In this document: piece by piece, positions 8,634-17,046 of the stretch
Layout: every line of letters begins with the position of its first letter
Numbering within the stretch: position 1 is the stretch's first letter
From: Acidobacteriaceae bacterium
GTDB lineage: Bacteria > Acidobacteriota > Terriglobia > Bryobacterales > Bryobacteraceae
Assembly: GCA_019233755.1 (NCBI GenBank)
Contig: JAFAMD010000026.1
Location: forward strand, 1 to 32,471
DNA: 32,471 nt
Direction of reading: 5' to 3'
Translations under genes and position numbers: made by a program
Notes under the pieces: model-generated
What the model was told of the DNA's origin: nothing
What the model saw: the letters and a program-made list of their open reading frames with translations, nothing else
Database searches by the model: none

Positions 8634-9047
8634 TTGAAGCCACTCGATTTAACCGAAGGTTCAAGCACCCTATTTCATTCTGAAATCGAATTACTGCCTC
8701 TTCGGATGGTCACACTGGGTACTCTTCAGGAACGGCTTTTGGCCATCGTAAAGGCGCGGCTGCAGAATGGTGAATTCACGGAACGGGGTCTGGCAAGACT
8801 CCTCGGCATTTCGCAACCGCAGGTTCACCACGTTCTGAAAGGCGCCCGAAGATTACAGACCGAGCTCGCCGACCGCATGATGGTGAAGTTAGGCGTTACA
8901 GCGACGCAACTTCTCGATCTGGCGGAGCCGACCGAGCGTTCTGGCACAGACGCACCCACCGGGTGCAGCGAGACAGAACAAACCCGTTTGCGCCGGCTCA
9001 AGAAGCCGCCGCAAGGGCGCCCGCTGGTTGAACGCAAGCTCGGTTAG
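8634..9047 (+). CDS. Small helix-turn-helix DNA-binding protein
   Basis: A 137-residue protein whose centre (about residues 30-85: ERLLAIVKARLQNG, then TERGLARLLGISQPQVHHVLKG) is a clear lambda-repressor/XRE-like helix-turn-helix. The recognition helix is SQPQVHHVLKG. The tail is polar and basic, probably disordered. The start used is a TTG at 8634 because GGAAA at 8622-8626 lies 7 bases upstream; an ATG at 8706 (MVTLGTLQERL) is the alternative and would keep the whole HTH. It is probably a transcriptional regulator, divergently arranged with the cysteine-rich gene and possibly controlling it from the shared 192-base gap (8442-8633). No ligand or dimer domain is visible. Confidence 0.8.
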   Translation: MKPLDLTEGSSTLFHSEIELLPLRMVTLGTLQERLLAIVKARLQNGEFTERGLARLLGISQPQVHHVLKGARRLQTELADRMMVKLGVTATQLLDLAEPTERSGTDAPTGCSETEQTRLRRLKKPPQGRPLVERKLG

Positions 9048-9365
9048 AAAATTGAGGCCGCTTTACATCCTGCCTTTTCCGGGGTAGGACGGCATACTCC
9101 ATTTCTTAGTCGTCTCCGAAACCGGGTGACAGGTGAATTTTGCGTCGCTCCGTTTCGAAGCGGTGCAAGGATACCTGTTTGGAACGCGTTTTTGCCCTGT
9201 TCCTGTGCCGGAATGGCGCGCCGCCGCGGGATTTGCTGCCGCGCGATTGAGCGTCGGACGGAAGAATGTGCCGCAAAGTATTGATTGCGCTGGGCTGCTG
9301 AGGGGTGAGTAAAGAAGCGCGGGGCGGGCGCGAGGGCTGGTGGAAGGGATGCCACTTCCTTCGGC
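9048..9365 (+). other. 318-base stretch without a supported gene
   Basis: The only open frames here are short, arginine- and serine-rich and on the minus strand, with no recognisable motif. A short inverted repeat (GGAAG with CTTCC, about 9340-9360) sits just before the GTG of the sigma-factor gene and could hide or present its ribosome-binding site. No convincing promoter, riboswitch or RNA gene was seen. Confidence 0.5.
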
Positions 9366-10133
9366 GTGAGCGCTGCCTGCCAGTTAGCACCAGAAAAACG
9401 ACTTGCCGAAGGGAACGATTATCTCGAGCAATTACTGAGGGAGCATCTGCCGCTTGTCTCGCTGCTTGCGGTCCGGATGCAGAAATCGCTCCCGGTGCAC
9501 GTCGAAGTGGATGACCTGATCCATGCGGGCGTGATCGGGCTGTTCGATGCGGTTAGAAAGTATCAGGGCGAGAAACAGGTGGCCTTCGCGACCTATGCAC
9601 AACATCGAATTCGCGGCGCCATGCTCGATGGCTTGCGCCAGCAGGACCGTGCATCGCGCGACCTTCGCAGGCGTTATAAAGAACTCCGCTCGGTGACCCA
9701 GGAGTTATCGGCCAGTTTGCAACGCGTCCCGACGGAAAGCGAAGTTGCGGCTGCGATGGGAATCGATTGCGAAAAACTGAGAGGCTTACAGTTGGAGTTT
9801 CGGGGCTTGGAACAGTTGGATCGCTGGTCCTCGGACGGCGCCCGTCAGGATTGCGTTCCCCGCGAGATTCCCATCGATCCGGTTGAGCATCCGGATCAGA
9901 TTGCGGCGCGGCGCGAGATACGGGAGAAGCTGCGCTCCGTGATGGGTATCCTGCCCCAGAGGCACCGGCAGGTGGTAGAACTCTATTACGAGCACGATCT
10001 CACGATGCGGCAGATCGGCGCCGCTCTAGGGGTAAATGAGAGCCGCGTCTCGCAGATTCATAAAGCGGCTCTGAGCCGTATGCAGCAGGCATTCTGCGAC
10101 GCGGGTGTGTACTCGAGCGCCGCCTTGTGTTAG
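9366..10133 (+). CDS. RNA polymerase sigma factor, FliA/WhiG (sigma-28) type
   Basis: This 255-residue protein has the full sigma-70-family layout without region 1. Region 2 spans about 22-95: VEVDDLIHAGVIGLFDAVRKYQ, then FATYAQHRIRGAMLDGLRQQD, which is typical of the FliA/WhiG group. Region 3 spans about 96-150 (RVPTESEVAAAMGI). Region 4 spans about 195-245: LPQRHRQVVELYYEHDLTMRQIGAALGVNESRVSQIHKAAL, with the -35-binding HTH. It directs RNA polymerase to a set of promoters that cannot be told from here. The start is a GTG at 9366; upstream codons add nothing family-like. No flagellar or anti-sigma gene is adjacent, unlike classical fliA loci, so a non-motility role is plausible. Confidence 0.92.
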   Translation: MSAACQLAPEKRLAEGNDYLEQLLREHLPLVSLLAVRMQKSLPVHVEVDDLIHAGVIGLFDAVRKYQGEKQVAFATYAQHRIRGAMLDGLRQQDRASRDLRRRYKELRSVTQELSASLQRVPTESEVAAAMGIDCEKLRGLQLEFRGLEQLDRWSSDGARQDCVPREIPIDPVEHPDQIAARREIREKLRSVMGILPQRHRQVVELYYEHDLTMRQIGAALGVNESRVSQIHKAALSRMQQAFCDAGVYSSAALC

Positions 10134-10143
10134 TCGCGATCTT

Positions 10144-11904
10144 CTAGTGAACTTCAAACCGATAGGGCAGTATCCGCAGCAGACCGCCCTTCAGCAATGC
10201 CGCCCCGGGAAGATTCGGGAAGAGCTCGCGCAGCTTGGATTGTGCCGCTGCGCTCTCGATCTCACGGAGCCTGGATTGCGCCGCATCACCGTCAGAGGTC
10301 TCGGGCGAGAAATTCGTAAGAATATCGATCAGACTGCGGCGGGGCGGATACATCACCAGGTTGGTTTCTCCGGAAGGAGGCAGCTTCGCTTCCTTGCGAA
10401 CCAGGGCAACCGCCTGATCGAATCCACCCAGTTGGTCTACAAGCCCGTTCTGGTCCGCTTGCGCGCCCATCCAGACACGGCCCTGCGCGACCGTGTCGAT
10501 CTGGACGAAGCTCTTGTTGCGTGCCGCCGCTACTTTGCTGACGAACGACTTGTAAGTAGCTTCTATCTGCTCATGTAACTTCTGCAGAGCCGCATCGGAG
10601 AGCGGCTGGTCGAGAGCATCCATGTCGGCCAGCTTGCCGCGCGTCAAACTGTCTTCCGAAACGCCAACCTTGTCAAACAAACCGCGGAAATTCGGCCGTG
10701 CATAGAGTACGCCAATGGAGCCGGTAATCGTATCCGGGTAAGCCAGCACCGGATTCCCGGTCATGGATATGAAGTAACCTCCGGATGCGGCAACGTCAGA
10801 CATGGAGATGACCAACGGTTTCGCCTTGCTCAACAATTTCAATTCATGGAGGATCTCGTCGGAAGCGATGGCATCGCCTCCCGGGGAGTCGACACGCAGG
10901 ATGACGCCTTTCACGCCACTGTCATTCCGAACCTGGCGGATGAGCTTCGTGAATGCGCCGGAAGCAATCTCGGCCTGCCCGCCGACGGAGTCGGGCGGTT
11001 CCCCGCCAACGATCTCACCCTCGCCGACCAGTAGAGCGATACGATCGCCCCGACCGGGGGCCGCACGGAAATAGGTATGGATGCCGGTCTTGTTCAAATC
11101 GCCGACCCCGACCCTGTTCTTCAGGTCTGAGTAGACCTCCTCTTCATAACCGATGGTGTCAATCAGACCGGCCGCCTTGGCCTGGGTAGCGAGGAACGGT
11201 CCCATATCGATGAGAGACCGGATGTCGTCGGGAGTTTTGTGGCGGCTCTGAGCGATGGTGGTACAGAAGTCTCCGTAGATCTGGTCAAGTACCTGGCTAT
11301 AGACCTCGCGGGTTTCAGGCGACATTCCCGTCCGGGTGTAAATGTCGCCGGCATCCTTAAAACGGCCGATGTGATCGACCTGGAACTGAACTCCGAGTTT
11401 GTCCAGAGTGTTTTTGAAGTACAGCATCTGGAGGAGGAAGCCCTTAATGTTCAGACCGTCGTCAGGCGAAAGAAAAATCTTGTCGGCGGCGGTTGCCAGG
11501 TAGTACTCGCGTGAGCCGGGATTCTGAAGGTAGGCGTACACCGGCTTACCGGACCTTTTGAAATCCAGCACATCCTGACGGAGCTCCTGCAGTTTGCCCC
11601 AACCGGCAACCAGCCCGCGCGGCTGCAGAACCACGGCCTTGATGCGAGTGTCGTTGGCGGCCTGATGGAGCGACGTCCACAGATCGCGAACGGTGGGCGC
11701 ACTCTGCTGTTCGAGAAAGGGGATGGGAACCTCGATAGGCGCCTCTTCGGGGATCTCACCCTTCAGCTTTAAGACGAGTGCTGAATTTTCGGCGACGCTG
11801 GGCTGTTTGGTCTGCAGCAATCGTCCGACGGCCAAAGCGATGACAAAGAGGCCGACCACTGTAACGACAATCCCGATCAGGACTCCCAGTAGAAATTTCC
11901 ACAT
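10144..11904 (-). CDS. sppA: Signal peptide peptidase SppA, 67K type
   Basis: SppA is an inner-membrane serine protease that degrades signal peptides left after protein export. The 586-residue length matches the long, two-domain 67K form. A membrane anchor follows the start (MWKFLLGVLIGIVVTVVGLF). The N-terminal domain holds the general-base lysine in GRFKDAGD (about residue 183) and the C-terminal domain holds the nucleophile in SDVAASGGYF (Ser about 374), the family's Ser-Lys dyad contributed by two domains. The ATG at 11904 is preferred over the one 12 codons upstream because it puts the anchor right at the N-terminus. It ends 10 bases from the stop of the sigma-factor gene, tail to tail. 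Confidence 0.93.
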   Translation of the reverse strand: MWKFLLGVLIGIVVTVVGLFVIALAVGRLLQTKQPSVAENSALVLKLKGEIPEEAPIEVPIPFLEQQSAPTVRDLWTSLHQAANDTRIKAVVLQPRGLVAGWGKLQELRQDVLDFKRSGKPVYAYLQNPGSREYYLATAADKIFLSPDDGLNIKGFLLQMLYFKNTLDKLGVQFQVDHIGRFKDAGDIYTRTGMSPETREVYSQVLDQIYGDFCTTIAQSRHKTPDDIRSLIDMGPFLATQAKAAGLIDTIGYEEEVYSDLKNRVGVGDLNKTGIHTYFRAAPGRGDRIALLVGEGEIVGGEPPDSVGGQAEIASGAFTKLIRQVRNDSGVKGVILRVDSPGGDAIASDEILHELKLLSKAKPLVISMSDVAASGGYFISMTGNPVLAYPDTITGSIGVLYARPNFRGLFDKVGVSEDSLTRGKLADMDALDQPLSDAALQKLHEQIEATYKSFVSKVAAARNKSFVQIDTVAQGRVWMGAQADQNGLVDQLGGFDQAVALVRKEAKLPPSGETNLVMYPPRRSLIDILTNFSPETSDGDAAQSRLREIESAAAQSKLRELFPNLPGAALLKGGLLRILPYRFEVH

Positions 11905-11971
11905 AACGGGGCGACGGTTCTCCCAATGGAAGGGTACCAAGGCGCAGATAGAAGATGCGCGTTCCCGGGAC

Positions 11972-12658
11972 TTATTGAGCGGCGGGTTCGGGAATCAAAC
12001 CGCTCTGCCGGGCGTATGCCACCAGGCCGGCGCGATTATGAATGTCGAGCTTTCGCATGAGATTGAGCTTGTGCGCCTCAACCGTCTTGATGCTCAGGCC
12101 CAGCTCGTACGCCGCCTGGCGGGCCGTACACCCTTCTGCAAACAGGCGTGCGATCTCCTGTTCCCGGGTGGTCAGGGCAACGGTCCGGGCCTGACTTGAG
12201 GCCGCGAGGGCCTGCAAATCGGGAATCATTCTCGATATGGCGTTCGAGTTCTCGTTGGAATGCAACGCAATCTGCCGGACACCGGCGACCAATTCAGCCG
12301 GCGTGCTTGTCTTGAGCATGTACGCGCGTGCGCCTGCCGACACGGCAAGTTGCAAATCGTCTTTGCGGTCGTCGAGTGTGAGCCACAGCACGGCGCACGA
12401 TAGCTGTGCCTGACGAAGCGACGACGTTTTCTCCACACTGCTCTCGCGCAGCAGCGACACGTCCAGAATGAACACGTCAGGGTGGAGTAATCGCGCTTTG
12501 GCCAGAGCATCGGCGAATTCGCCAGAGTCGTCGAGAACGCGCATGTCGCTCTCGGCCGAGATCAGCGATTGCAGCCCACGACGAAAGAGAACATTTTCGT
12601 CCGCAATCAAAACCTTGATGATTCTTCTAACCCGTGCCAAAGCCGTTCTTCCGATCAA
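11972..12658 (-). CDS. NarL/FixJ-type response regulator (REC plus LuxR helix-turn-helix)
   Basis: About 228 residues. The N-terminal receiver domain (about 14-130) has the acidic pair in LIADEN, the phospho-acceptor aspartate in VFILDVSLL and the conserved lysine in YMLKTSTPAEL. The C-terminal LuxR domain (about 160-225) reads LTTREQEIARLFAEGCTARQAAYELGLSIKTVEAHKLNLMRKLDI, a near-canonical DNA-binding module. Phosphorylation by an unidentified histidine kinase would control DNA binding; no kinase is in the window. The start is a TTG at 12658 and is uncertain; homologues usually begin close to IKVLIADEN, so the first 12 or so residues may not be translated. It lies upstream of sppA with a 67-base gap, so co-transcription is possible. 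Confidence 0.9.
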   Translation of the reverse strand: MIGRTALARVRRIIKVLIADENVLFRRGLQSLISAESDMRVLDDSGEFADALAKARLLHPDVFILDVSLLRESSVEKTSSLRQAQLSCAVLWLTLDDRKDDLQLAVSAGARAYMLKTSTPAELVAGVRQIALHSNENSNAISRMIPDLQALAASSQARTVALTTREQEIARLFAEGCTARQAAYELGLSIKTVEAHKLNLMRKLDIHNRAGLVAYARQSGLIPEPAAQ

Positions 12659-12708
12659 TTGGCTTATCGGCCGGGGAGGAAAGTTATTGAGGAGCGGGGC
12701 GGATATAC

Positions 12709-12743
12709 AAAAGAGGCGCCGGATCTTCCGCGGCGCCTCTTTT
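12709..12743 (-). terminator. Strong, symmetric rho-independent terminator after trxA
   Basis: A perfect 13-base stem (AAAAGAGGCGCCG at 12709-12721 with its complement at 12731-12743) closes on a 9-base loop. On the minus strand it lies 22 bases after the trxA stop and ends in TTTT, so it should end the glgA-trxA transcript. Because the arms carry A and T runs on both ends it would work in either direction, which separates trxA from the response regulator. Confidence 0.9.
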
Positions 12744-12764
12744 CGTAGAGATGAAAATTGTTAA

Positions 12765-13097
12765 CTAGCCTACGTGCTTGTCGAGCATCTTTTGGAACTC
12801 GGGCTTACCAATGGCGCCCACCTTCTGCTCGATGATCTGGCCGCCCTTAAACAGCAGCAGCGTCGGGATGCCGCGGATGCCATAACGGGAGGCAGTCTGC
12901 TGATTCGTATCCACGTCCAGCTTACCGACCTTCACCTTACCGGCATAGTCCGTGGCGACCTGGTCTACCGTGGGGCCCATCATGCGACAGGGGCCGCACC
13001 ACTCCGCCCAAAAATCAACCAGAACCGGCACATCGGCATTGAGTACGTCTGTGTCGAAAGTATCGTCCGAAAAGGTCAGTGTATTGTTTCCTGCCAT
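12765..13097 (-). CDS. trxA: Thioredoxin
   Basis: Thioredoxin reduces protein disulfides in the cytoplasm using electrons from thioredoxin reductase. The 110-residue protein has the canonical active site WCGPC at 33-37 within VDFWAEWCGPCRMMGP, followed by the cis-proline motif GIPTLLLFKGG. The start is the ATG at 13097 (MAGNNTL): AGGAG lies 7 bases upstream, which is ideal. The open frame extends 47 codons further into the end of glgA, but that part is arginine-rich and unlike any thioredoxin. The gene follows glgA by 43 bases and is followed by a strong terminator, so it may be read from its own promoter or from glgA. Confidence 0.96.
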   Translation of the reverse strand: MAGNNTLTFSDDTFDTDVLNADVPVLVDFWAEWCGPCRMMGPTVDQVATDYAGKVKVGKLDVDTNQQTASRYGIRGIPTLLLFKGGQIIEQKVGAIGKPEFQKMLDKHVG

Positions 13098-13140
13098 CTT
13101 CATTCTCCTGTTAATTGATGATCTACCGGCCAATTTCGAT

Positions 13141-14577
13141 TCAACCCGCGGTGGGCGACGCCGCGACTGCGGTCTGGCTGCCGGTCCGGCCATACAGGTC
13201 AGTGTAACGGCGCGCGGACTGGGCCCAGGAAAATTCACGCTGCATGGCTGCGCGCATCATTTCGCTCCAACGCATTTCAGCATGGGTGCGGACGGCTGTG
13301 CGGACACACTCAAGAAGCGCCTCCGGTGTGGCACTCCAGAAGCGGAAGCCGGTATCCGCGTCTACTGTATCATTCAGACCGCCGGTTGCCCGGACCAGGG
13401 GAAGCGTCCCGTAGCGCATGGCGTAGAGCTGCGTCAGCCCGCACGGTTCATAGCGGCTGGGCATGAGAAGCATGTCCGATCCGGCAAGGATACGGTGCGC
13501 CAATGCGGGGTCATAACCGACGTGCACGGATACCTGCTTGGGATAGGCGGACGCAAACCAGCGGAAGAAGTCTTCGATCGCCGGGTCTCCATTTCCCATG
13601 GCAATGAGGGAGATGCCCGCGGCAGCGAGCTCGTGGGGAATGCTCGCGAGGAGATCGAGCCCCTTCTGCTCTGCGAAACGGCTTACGATGGCGATCACCG
13701 GCCGTTCGGCACCATCCGCCGGAAGGCCGGCTTCGGCCAGCAACTGCTCCTTGCAGATGAGCTTGCCTTCGAGCTGTTCACGACTGAACGGCTGAGCGAT
13801 GGCCGAATCGCTCTCGGGATTCCAGCTCTGGTAATCGGCGCCGTTCAGGATGCCAGTCAGATCATTCTTCCTCATCCGCATCACGCCATCGAGCCCGAAG
13901 CCGCCTTCCGGAGTCTGAATTTCCCGCGCGTACGTCGGGCTCACCGTTGCGATCTGCCCGCTAGCCAGAACGGCACCCTTCAAGAAATTCACGCGCCCTT
14001 GAAAGTCAAGCAAATCCGCGCCAACAAGGCGCTCCGGCAAGCCCAAATCGCTAAGCGCTTCGCGCGGAAATATGCCCTGATACGCCAGATTGTGGATGGT
14101 GAGTACCGTTTTGATACCGAGGTAAGCCGGATGCCGCGTGTAGACGTTTTTGAGCAGGACGGGTACAAGCGCAGCCGGCCAGTCATGAGCATGAATGACG
14201 CCTGGGCTGAATAGATGGCGCGCCACGCCGAGTGCTGCCTCAGAGAGCGCCGCAAAGCGGATGTGGCTGTCGGAATAATCGCCGTAAATCTCGGGGCGGT
14301 CGAACAGTTCCGGCAGGTGTACAAAGAAGTAGCGGACGTGGGAATCGGTCTGCTCGAGGATTTTCGCCGTGTAGCGGCGTACCCCCACGGTTATCGTCAG
14401 GCGCTCGTAGACGACCCGCGGGTCTTCGAGGACGGCTTTCTGGTATAACGGCAGAAGCACCGCGATTTCGTGACCGGATGCCGCCAAGGCCTTCGGGAGC
14501 GAATCTAGCACATCCCCGAGGCCGCCGGTGCTGGCGAAGGGGGTCGCCTCCGAGGCAATCATGAGGATTTTGAGCAC
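13141..14577 (-). CDS. glgA: Glycogen synthase (GT5 family)
   Basis: GlgA extends alpha-1,4-glucan chains with ADP-glucose. The 478-residue protein has the GT-B fold markers of family GT5: the N-terminal TGGLGDVLDSLPKAL, HAHDWPAALVP, a TIHNLAYQG motif, and the C-terminal VSRFAEQKGLDLL, MPSRYEPCGLTQLYAMRYGTLP and VRATGGLNDTV. One oddity is that the lysine of the usual KxGGL nucleotide-sugar motif is serine here (STGGL, Ser16), read unambiguously from an AGC codon. No other glycogen gene is adjacent. The start is an ATG immediately ahead of the expected beta strand (LKILMIASEATPF). It is transcribed away from the TPR gene at 14668. Confidence 0.93.
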   Translation of the reverse strand: MLKILMIASEATPFASTGGLGDVLDSLPKALAASGHEIAVLLPLYQKAVLEDPRVVYERLTITVGVRRYTAKILEQTDSHVRYFFVHLPELFDRPEIYGDYSDSHIRFAALSEAALGVARHLFSPGVIHAHDWPAALVPVLLKNVYTRHPAYLGIKTVLTIHNLAYQGIFPREALSDLGLPERLVGADLLDFQGRVNFLKGAVLASGQIATVSPTYAREIQTPEGGFGLDGVMRMRKNDLTGILNGADYQSWNPESDSAIAQPFSREQLEGKLICKEQLLAEAGLPADGAERPVIAIVSRFAEQKGLDLLASIPHELAAAGISLIAMGNGDPAIEDFFRWFASAYPKQVSVHVGYDPALAHRILAGSDMLLMPSRYEPCGLTQLYAMRYGTLPLVRATGGLNDTVDADTGFRFWSATPEALLECVRTAVRTHAEMRWSEMMRAAMQREFSWAQSARRYTDLYGRTGSQTAVAASPTAG

Positions 14578-14667
14578 CTTGCGATTTTACTGTCGCGCGG
14601 CTTGAAATCGCATGATTAGGCTACACTGAGGGGCAGATATATATATCCATATTGCAAGGTTGTCTTT

Positions 14668-16257
14668 ATTCGCCGCCTTCCCGTATTTACTCTCTCGCTG
14701 GCGCTGATAGTGGGTGTCGCCAACGCCGAGTCATTCGTAACTGGCCTTCCGGAGTTGCAGCAGGAAGCCCAATCTTCGCAAACCGCACAGCAGGCGAGCC
14801 CGACCCCGGAAAGACCCGCTCTTGCGCCAAGAAACACGGAAAACGAATTCAGCGTCAGCCTGACGATGTTCGCCACGCTGGCAGCCATCAATGCCGGCGG
14901 ATATGACACGGGAATAGATTCGCCGCTGAACCAGCGGTATCGGGTGCGGCAGCAGATTCGTGATCTGCTTGCGAGCCGCAACATCCCGTGCCTTGCGGAG
15001 TTGAAGGCTTTTTATGCCGAGCACAAGAAGGCGTCGCCGGCCGCGGATCTGGGCCAGTATCTCTCTTTTGCACTGGTGGCCGGTGACGCGCCGAAATTCG
15101 ACCTTCCCTCCGGACCGCTGCCGCCCGATGTGGAGCCGTTGCGAGGCTTCAGCGACATCCTGGCACGCTTCTTCAAACAAGCAAATCTCGAAGATCTCTG
15201 GAATCGCTCTCAGCCCGCGTACGCCGCGGCGATGGCCGAGTATCAAGATCCGGTGATCAACTCGCTCTTTGAAGCGAACGGCTATCTCCGCAATCCATCG
15301 GGCTATCTGGGGCGGCGCTTCCAGATATATCTCGACCTGCTCGGGGCACCCGACCAGGTGCAGGTGCGCAGCTACCGCGATGACTATTTCGTTGTTATCA
15401 CGCCCACCAGCACGCCCATGGTCGATGAGATCCGGGACGCTTACCTGGCTTATTTGCTTGATCCGCTGACCTTCAAGTACAGCGAAGCGATCAAGCAGAA
15501 GAAGGCGCTGCAGAAATATGCCGAAGAAGCGCCGGCTCTCGATCTGGCTTACAAGGATGACTTTTCGCTGCTGGTGAACAAGTGCCTCATCAAGGCTATC
15601 GACAGCCGCCTGATGCACCAGAACGCGAGCCAGCGGGAAGCATTTATCAATGAAGCGATGCGGGAAGGCTTCATTCTGACGGCGGCGTTCGCGGAGCAGC
15701 TCCCGAATTACGAGAAGCAGCCGGACGCTTTCAGCATCTATTATCCGGAGATGATTACTGCCGTCGATGTGCGCAAAGAGGAGAAACGGCTGAAGAATAT
15801 CGAGTTCGTTCAGTCTGTACCGGCGAAGGTTATCAGTACGCCCGCAAAGATGCAGTTCGAGCCTGTTGAAGCGACCCTCGAAAGCGCGGAGGGCTCATAC
15901 GAACAGGGCGATTACGAGAACGCGCGCAGAGCGTTCAAGCACGTGTTCGAACAGACTACGGACAAGTCGATGCAGGGGCGGGCGTATTACGGCCTGGCTC
16001 GTATAGCGGTTCGTGAAAACAAAAAGGATGAAGCGGTTGCGCTCTTTCAACGGACAGTTGAGTTCAATCCCGATCCGGCCATTACTGCGTGGTCGCATGT
16101 TTACCTTGGACGACTGGCGCTGGCGGCAGGAAATGCGGATACGGCTACGGATCAGTTTAAGGCGGCGCTAGCGATTGAGGGAGCGTCCGCGATGGCGCGG
16201 GATGCCGCGGAAAAAGGTTTGCAAAACAGTTCTTCTTCAGGAGACAAACAGCAATGA
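14668..16257 (+). CDS. Exported TPR protein of unknown function, probable non-ATG start
   Basis: About 529 residues. The first conventional start in frame is a GTG at 14710, but the codons just upstream encode a good signal peptide (basic RRLPV, a hydrophobic core TLSLALIVG, then VANA before Glu), so the real start is probably the ATT at 14668, behind AAGG. The middle (about 50-400) is helical and unrecognised. The last 130 or so residues are TPR-like, with repeats beginning YEQGDYENARRAFKHV, AYYGLARIAVRENKKDEAVALFQRTVEFNP and AWSHVYLGRLALAAGNADTATDQFKAALAI, implying protein-protein contacts in the periplasm. The stop overlaps the next gene's ATG by 4 bases, so the two are probably made together. 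Confidence 0.8.
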   Translation: MRRLPVFTLSLALIVGVANAESFVTGLPELQQEAQSSQTAQQASPTPERPALAPRNTENEFSVSLTMFATLAAINAGGYDTGIDSPLNQRYRVRQQIRDLLASRNIPCLAELKAFYAEHKKASPAADLGQYLSFALVAGDAPKFDLPSGPLPPDVEPLRGFSDILARFFKQANLEDLWNRSQPAYAAAMAEYQDPVINSLFEANGYLRNPSGYLGRRFQIYLDLLGAPDQVQVRSYRDDYFVVITPTSTPMVDEIRDAYLAYLLDPLTFKYSEAIKQKKALQKYAEEAPALDLAYKDDFSLLVNKCLIKAIDSRLMHQNASQREAFINEAMREGFILTAAFAEQLPNYEKQPDAFSIYYPEMITAVDVRKEEKRLKNIEFVQSVPAKVISTPAKMQFEPVEATLESAEGSYEQGDYENARRAFKHVFEQTTDKSMQGRAYYGLARIAVRENKKDEAVALFQRTVEFNPDPAITAWSHVYLGRLALAAGNADTATDQFKAALAIEGASAMARDAAEKGLQNSSSSGDKQQ

Positions 16258-17030
16258 GATTGCGATCGATTTCAATTACGGCACTGCTGCTGATTGGCAC
16301 AGCGGCGTTTGCGCAGCAAGCACAGCAGGCACAGCCAGGCCCACACCCCAAGTCTCAAAAGGAAGTAGACGCCCTGCGCAAGGTGCAGACGGACCAACAG
16401 GCAAGTAACTGGAAACAGGAAATCCAGGACATCAATTCCGTTCTGGAGGATTTCTCCGATACAGAATTCAAGCCTCAATTGTTAAATATGGCGATGGACG
16501 CCTCACAGCGCCTCGGTGATTATGCCCAGACGGTCGCCTGGGGCGAGCGGGTGATTCAGAACGATCCGAACGACATTACTGCGCGCGTAACGGTAGCTGA
16601 GACGATGGCCCAGCATATGCGCGACACCGATTTGGATAAAGATCAGACCGCCGCCAAAGTTAATACGTACGCCAATAAGGCACTAGAGCTGCTGAAGACG
16701 GCAAATACACCCCCGCAAGGCATTCCCGACGCGCAGTGGGGGGATTACAAGAAACAGTTGGAAGGGCAAGCTCACGATTCCCTTGGCCTGGCTGCCGCCG
16801 CGCAGAAGAACTATCCGCAGGCGATCGATCACTACAAAGCCGCGCTGGCCGTGTTTCCGAATCCGATCATCATGACTCACCTGGCGACGTCCTACTTGAA
16901 CAACAAGCAGTACGACGATGCGATCGCGACGGACGACAAAATTCTGGCGATGGGCGATGCGTCTGCCAGCGTGAAGCAGGTTGCCCAACAACAGAAGGAC
17001 ACTGCAACCAAGCTCAAGGGGTCGAAATAA
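16254..17030 (+). CDS. Exported TPR protein
   Basis: A 258-residue protein with a clear signal peptide (MRLRSISITALLLIGTAAFA, cleavage before QQAQ). The mature part is low in complexity at first (QQAQQAQPGPHP), then built of TPR-like helices: LLNMAMDASQRLGDYAQTVAWGERVIQNDP, a long linker, SLGLAAAAQKNYPQAIDHYKAALAVFP, and MTHLATSYLNNKQYDDAIATDDKILAMG. It probably acts as a periplasmic scaffold. The ATG overlaps the upstream TGA by 4 bases (ATGA) with AGGAGA 8 bases in front, so translation is coupled to the preceding TPR gene. It is followed 16 bases later by rnc. Its function is not known. Confidence 0.85.
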   Translation: MRLRSISITALLLIGTAAFAQQAQQAQPGPHPKSQKEVDALRKVQTDQQASNWKQEIQDINSVLEDFSDTEFKPQLLNMAMDASQRLGDYAQTVAWGERVIQNDPNDITARVTVAETMAQHMRDTDLDKDQTAAKVNTYANKALELLKTANTPPQGIPDAQWGDYKKQLEGQAHDSLGLAAAAQKNYPQAIDHYKAALAVFPNPIIMTHLATSYLNNKQYDDAIATDDKILAMGDASASVKQVAQQQKDTATKLKGSK

Positions 17031-17046
17031 GGCTGGCGCGCTATCG

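Noticed and set aside
13098..13238. Longer thioredoxin with 47 extra N-terminal residues
   Set aside because: The extra part overlaps glgA, is arginine-rich, and an ideal ribosome-binding site points to the ATG at 13097.
12952..14214. 420-residue open frame on the plus strand across glgA
   Set aside because: It lies antisense to the well-supported glgA and trxA, has no recognisable motif, and is a compositional shadow of GC-rich coding DNA.
14602..14627. Possible promoter (TTGAAA and TACACT) ahead of the TPR gene
   Set aside because: The spacing is 14 bases rather than about 17, so the boxes are unlikely to work together.
14731..15618. 295-residue minus-strand open frame under the TPR gene
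   Set aside because: It is antisense to a gene with signal peptide and TPR motifs, shows no domain, and is arginine- and leucine-rich as expected for a shadow frame.
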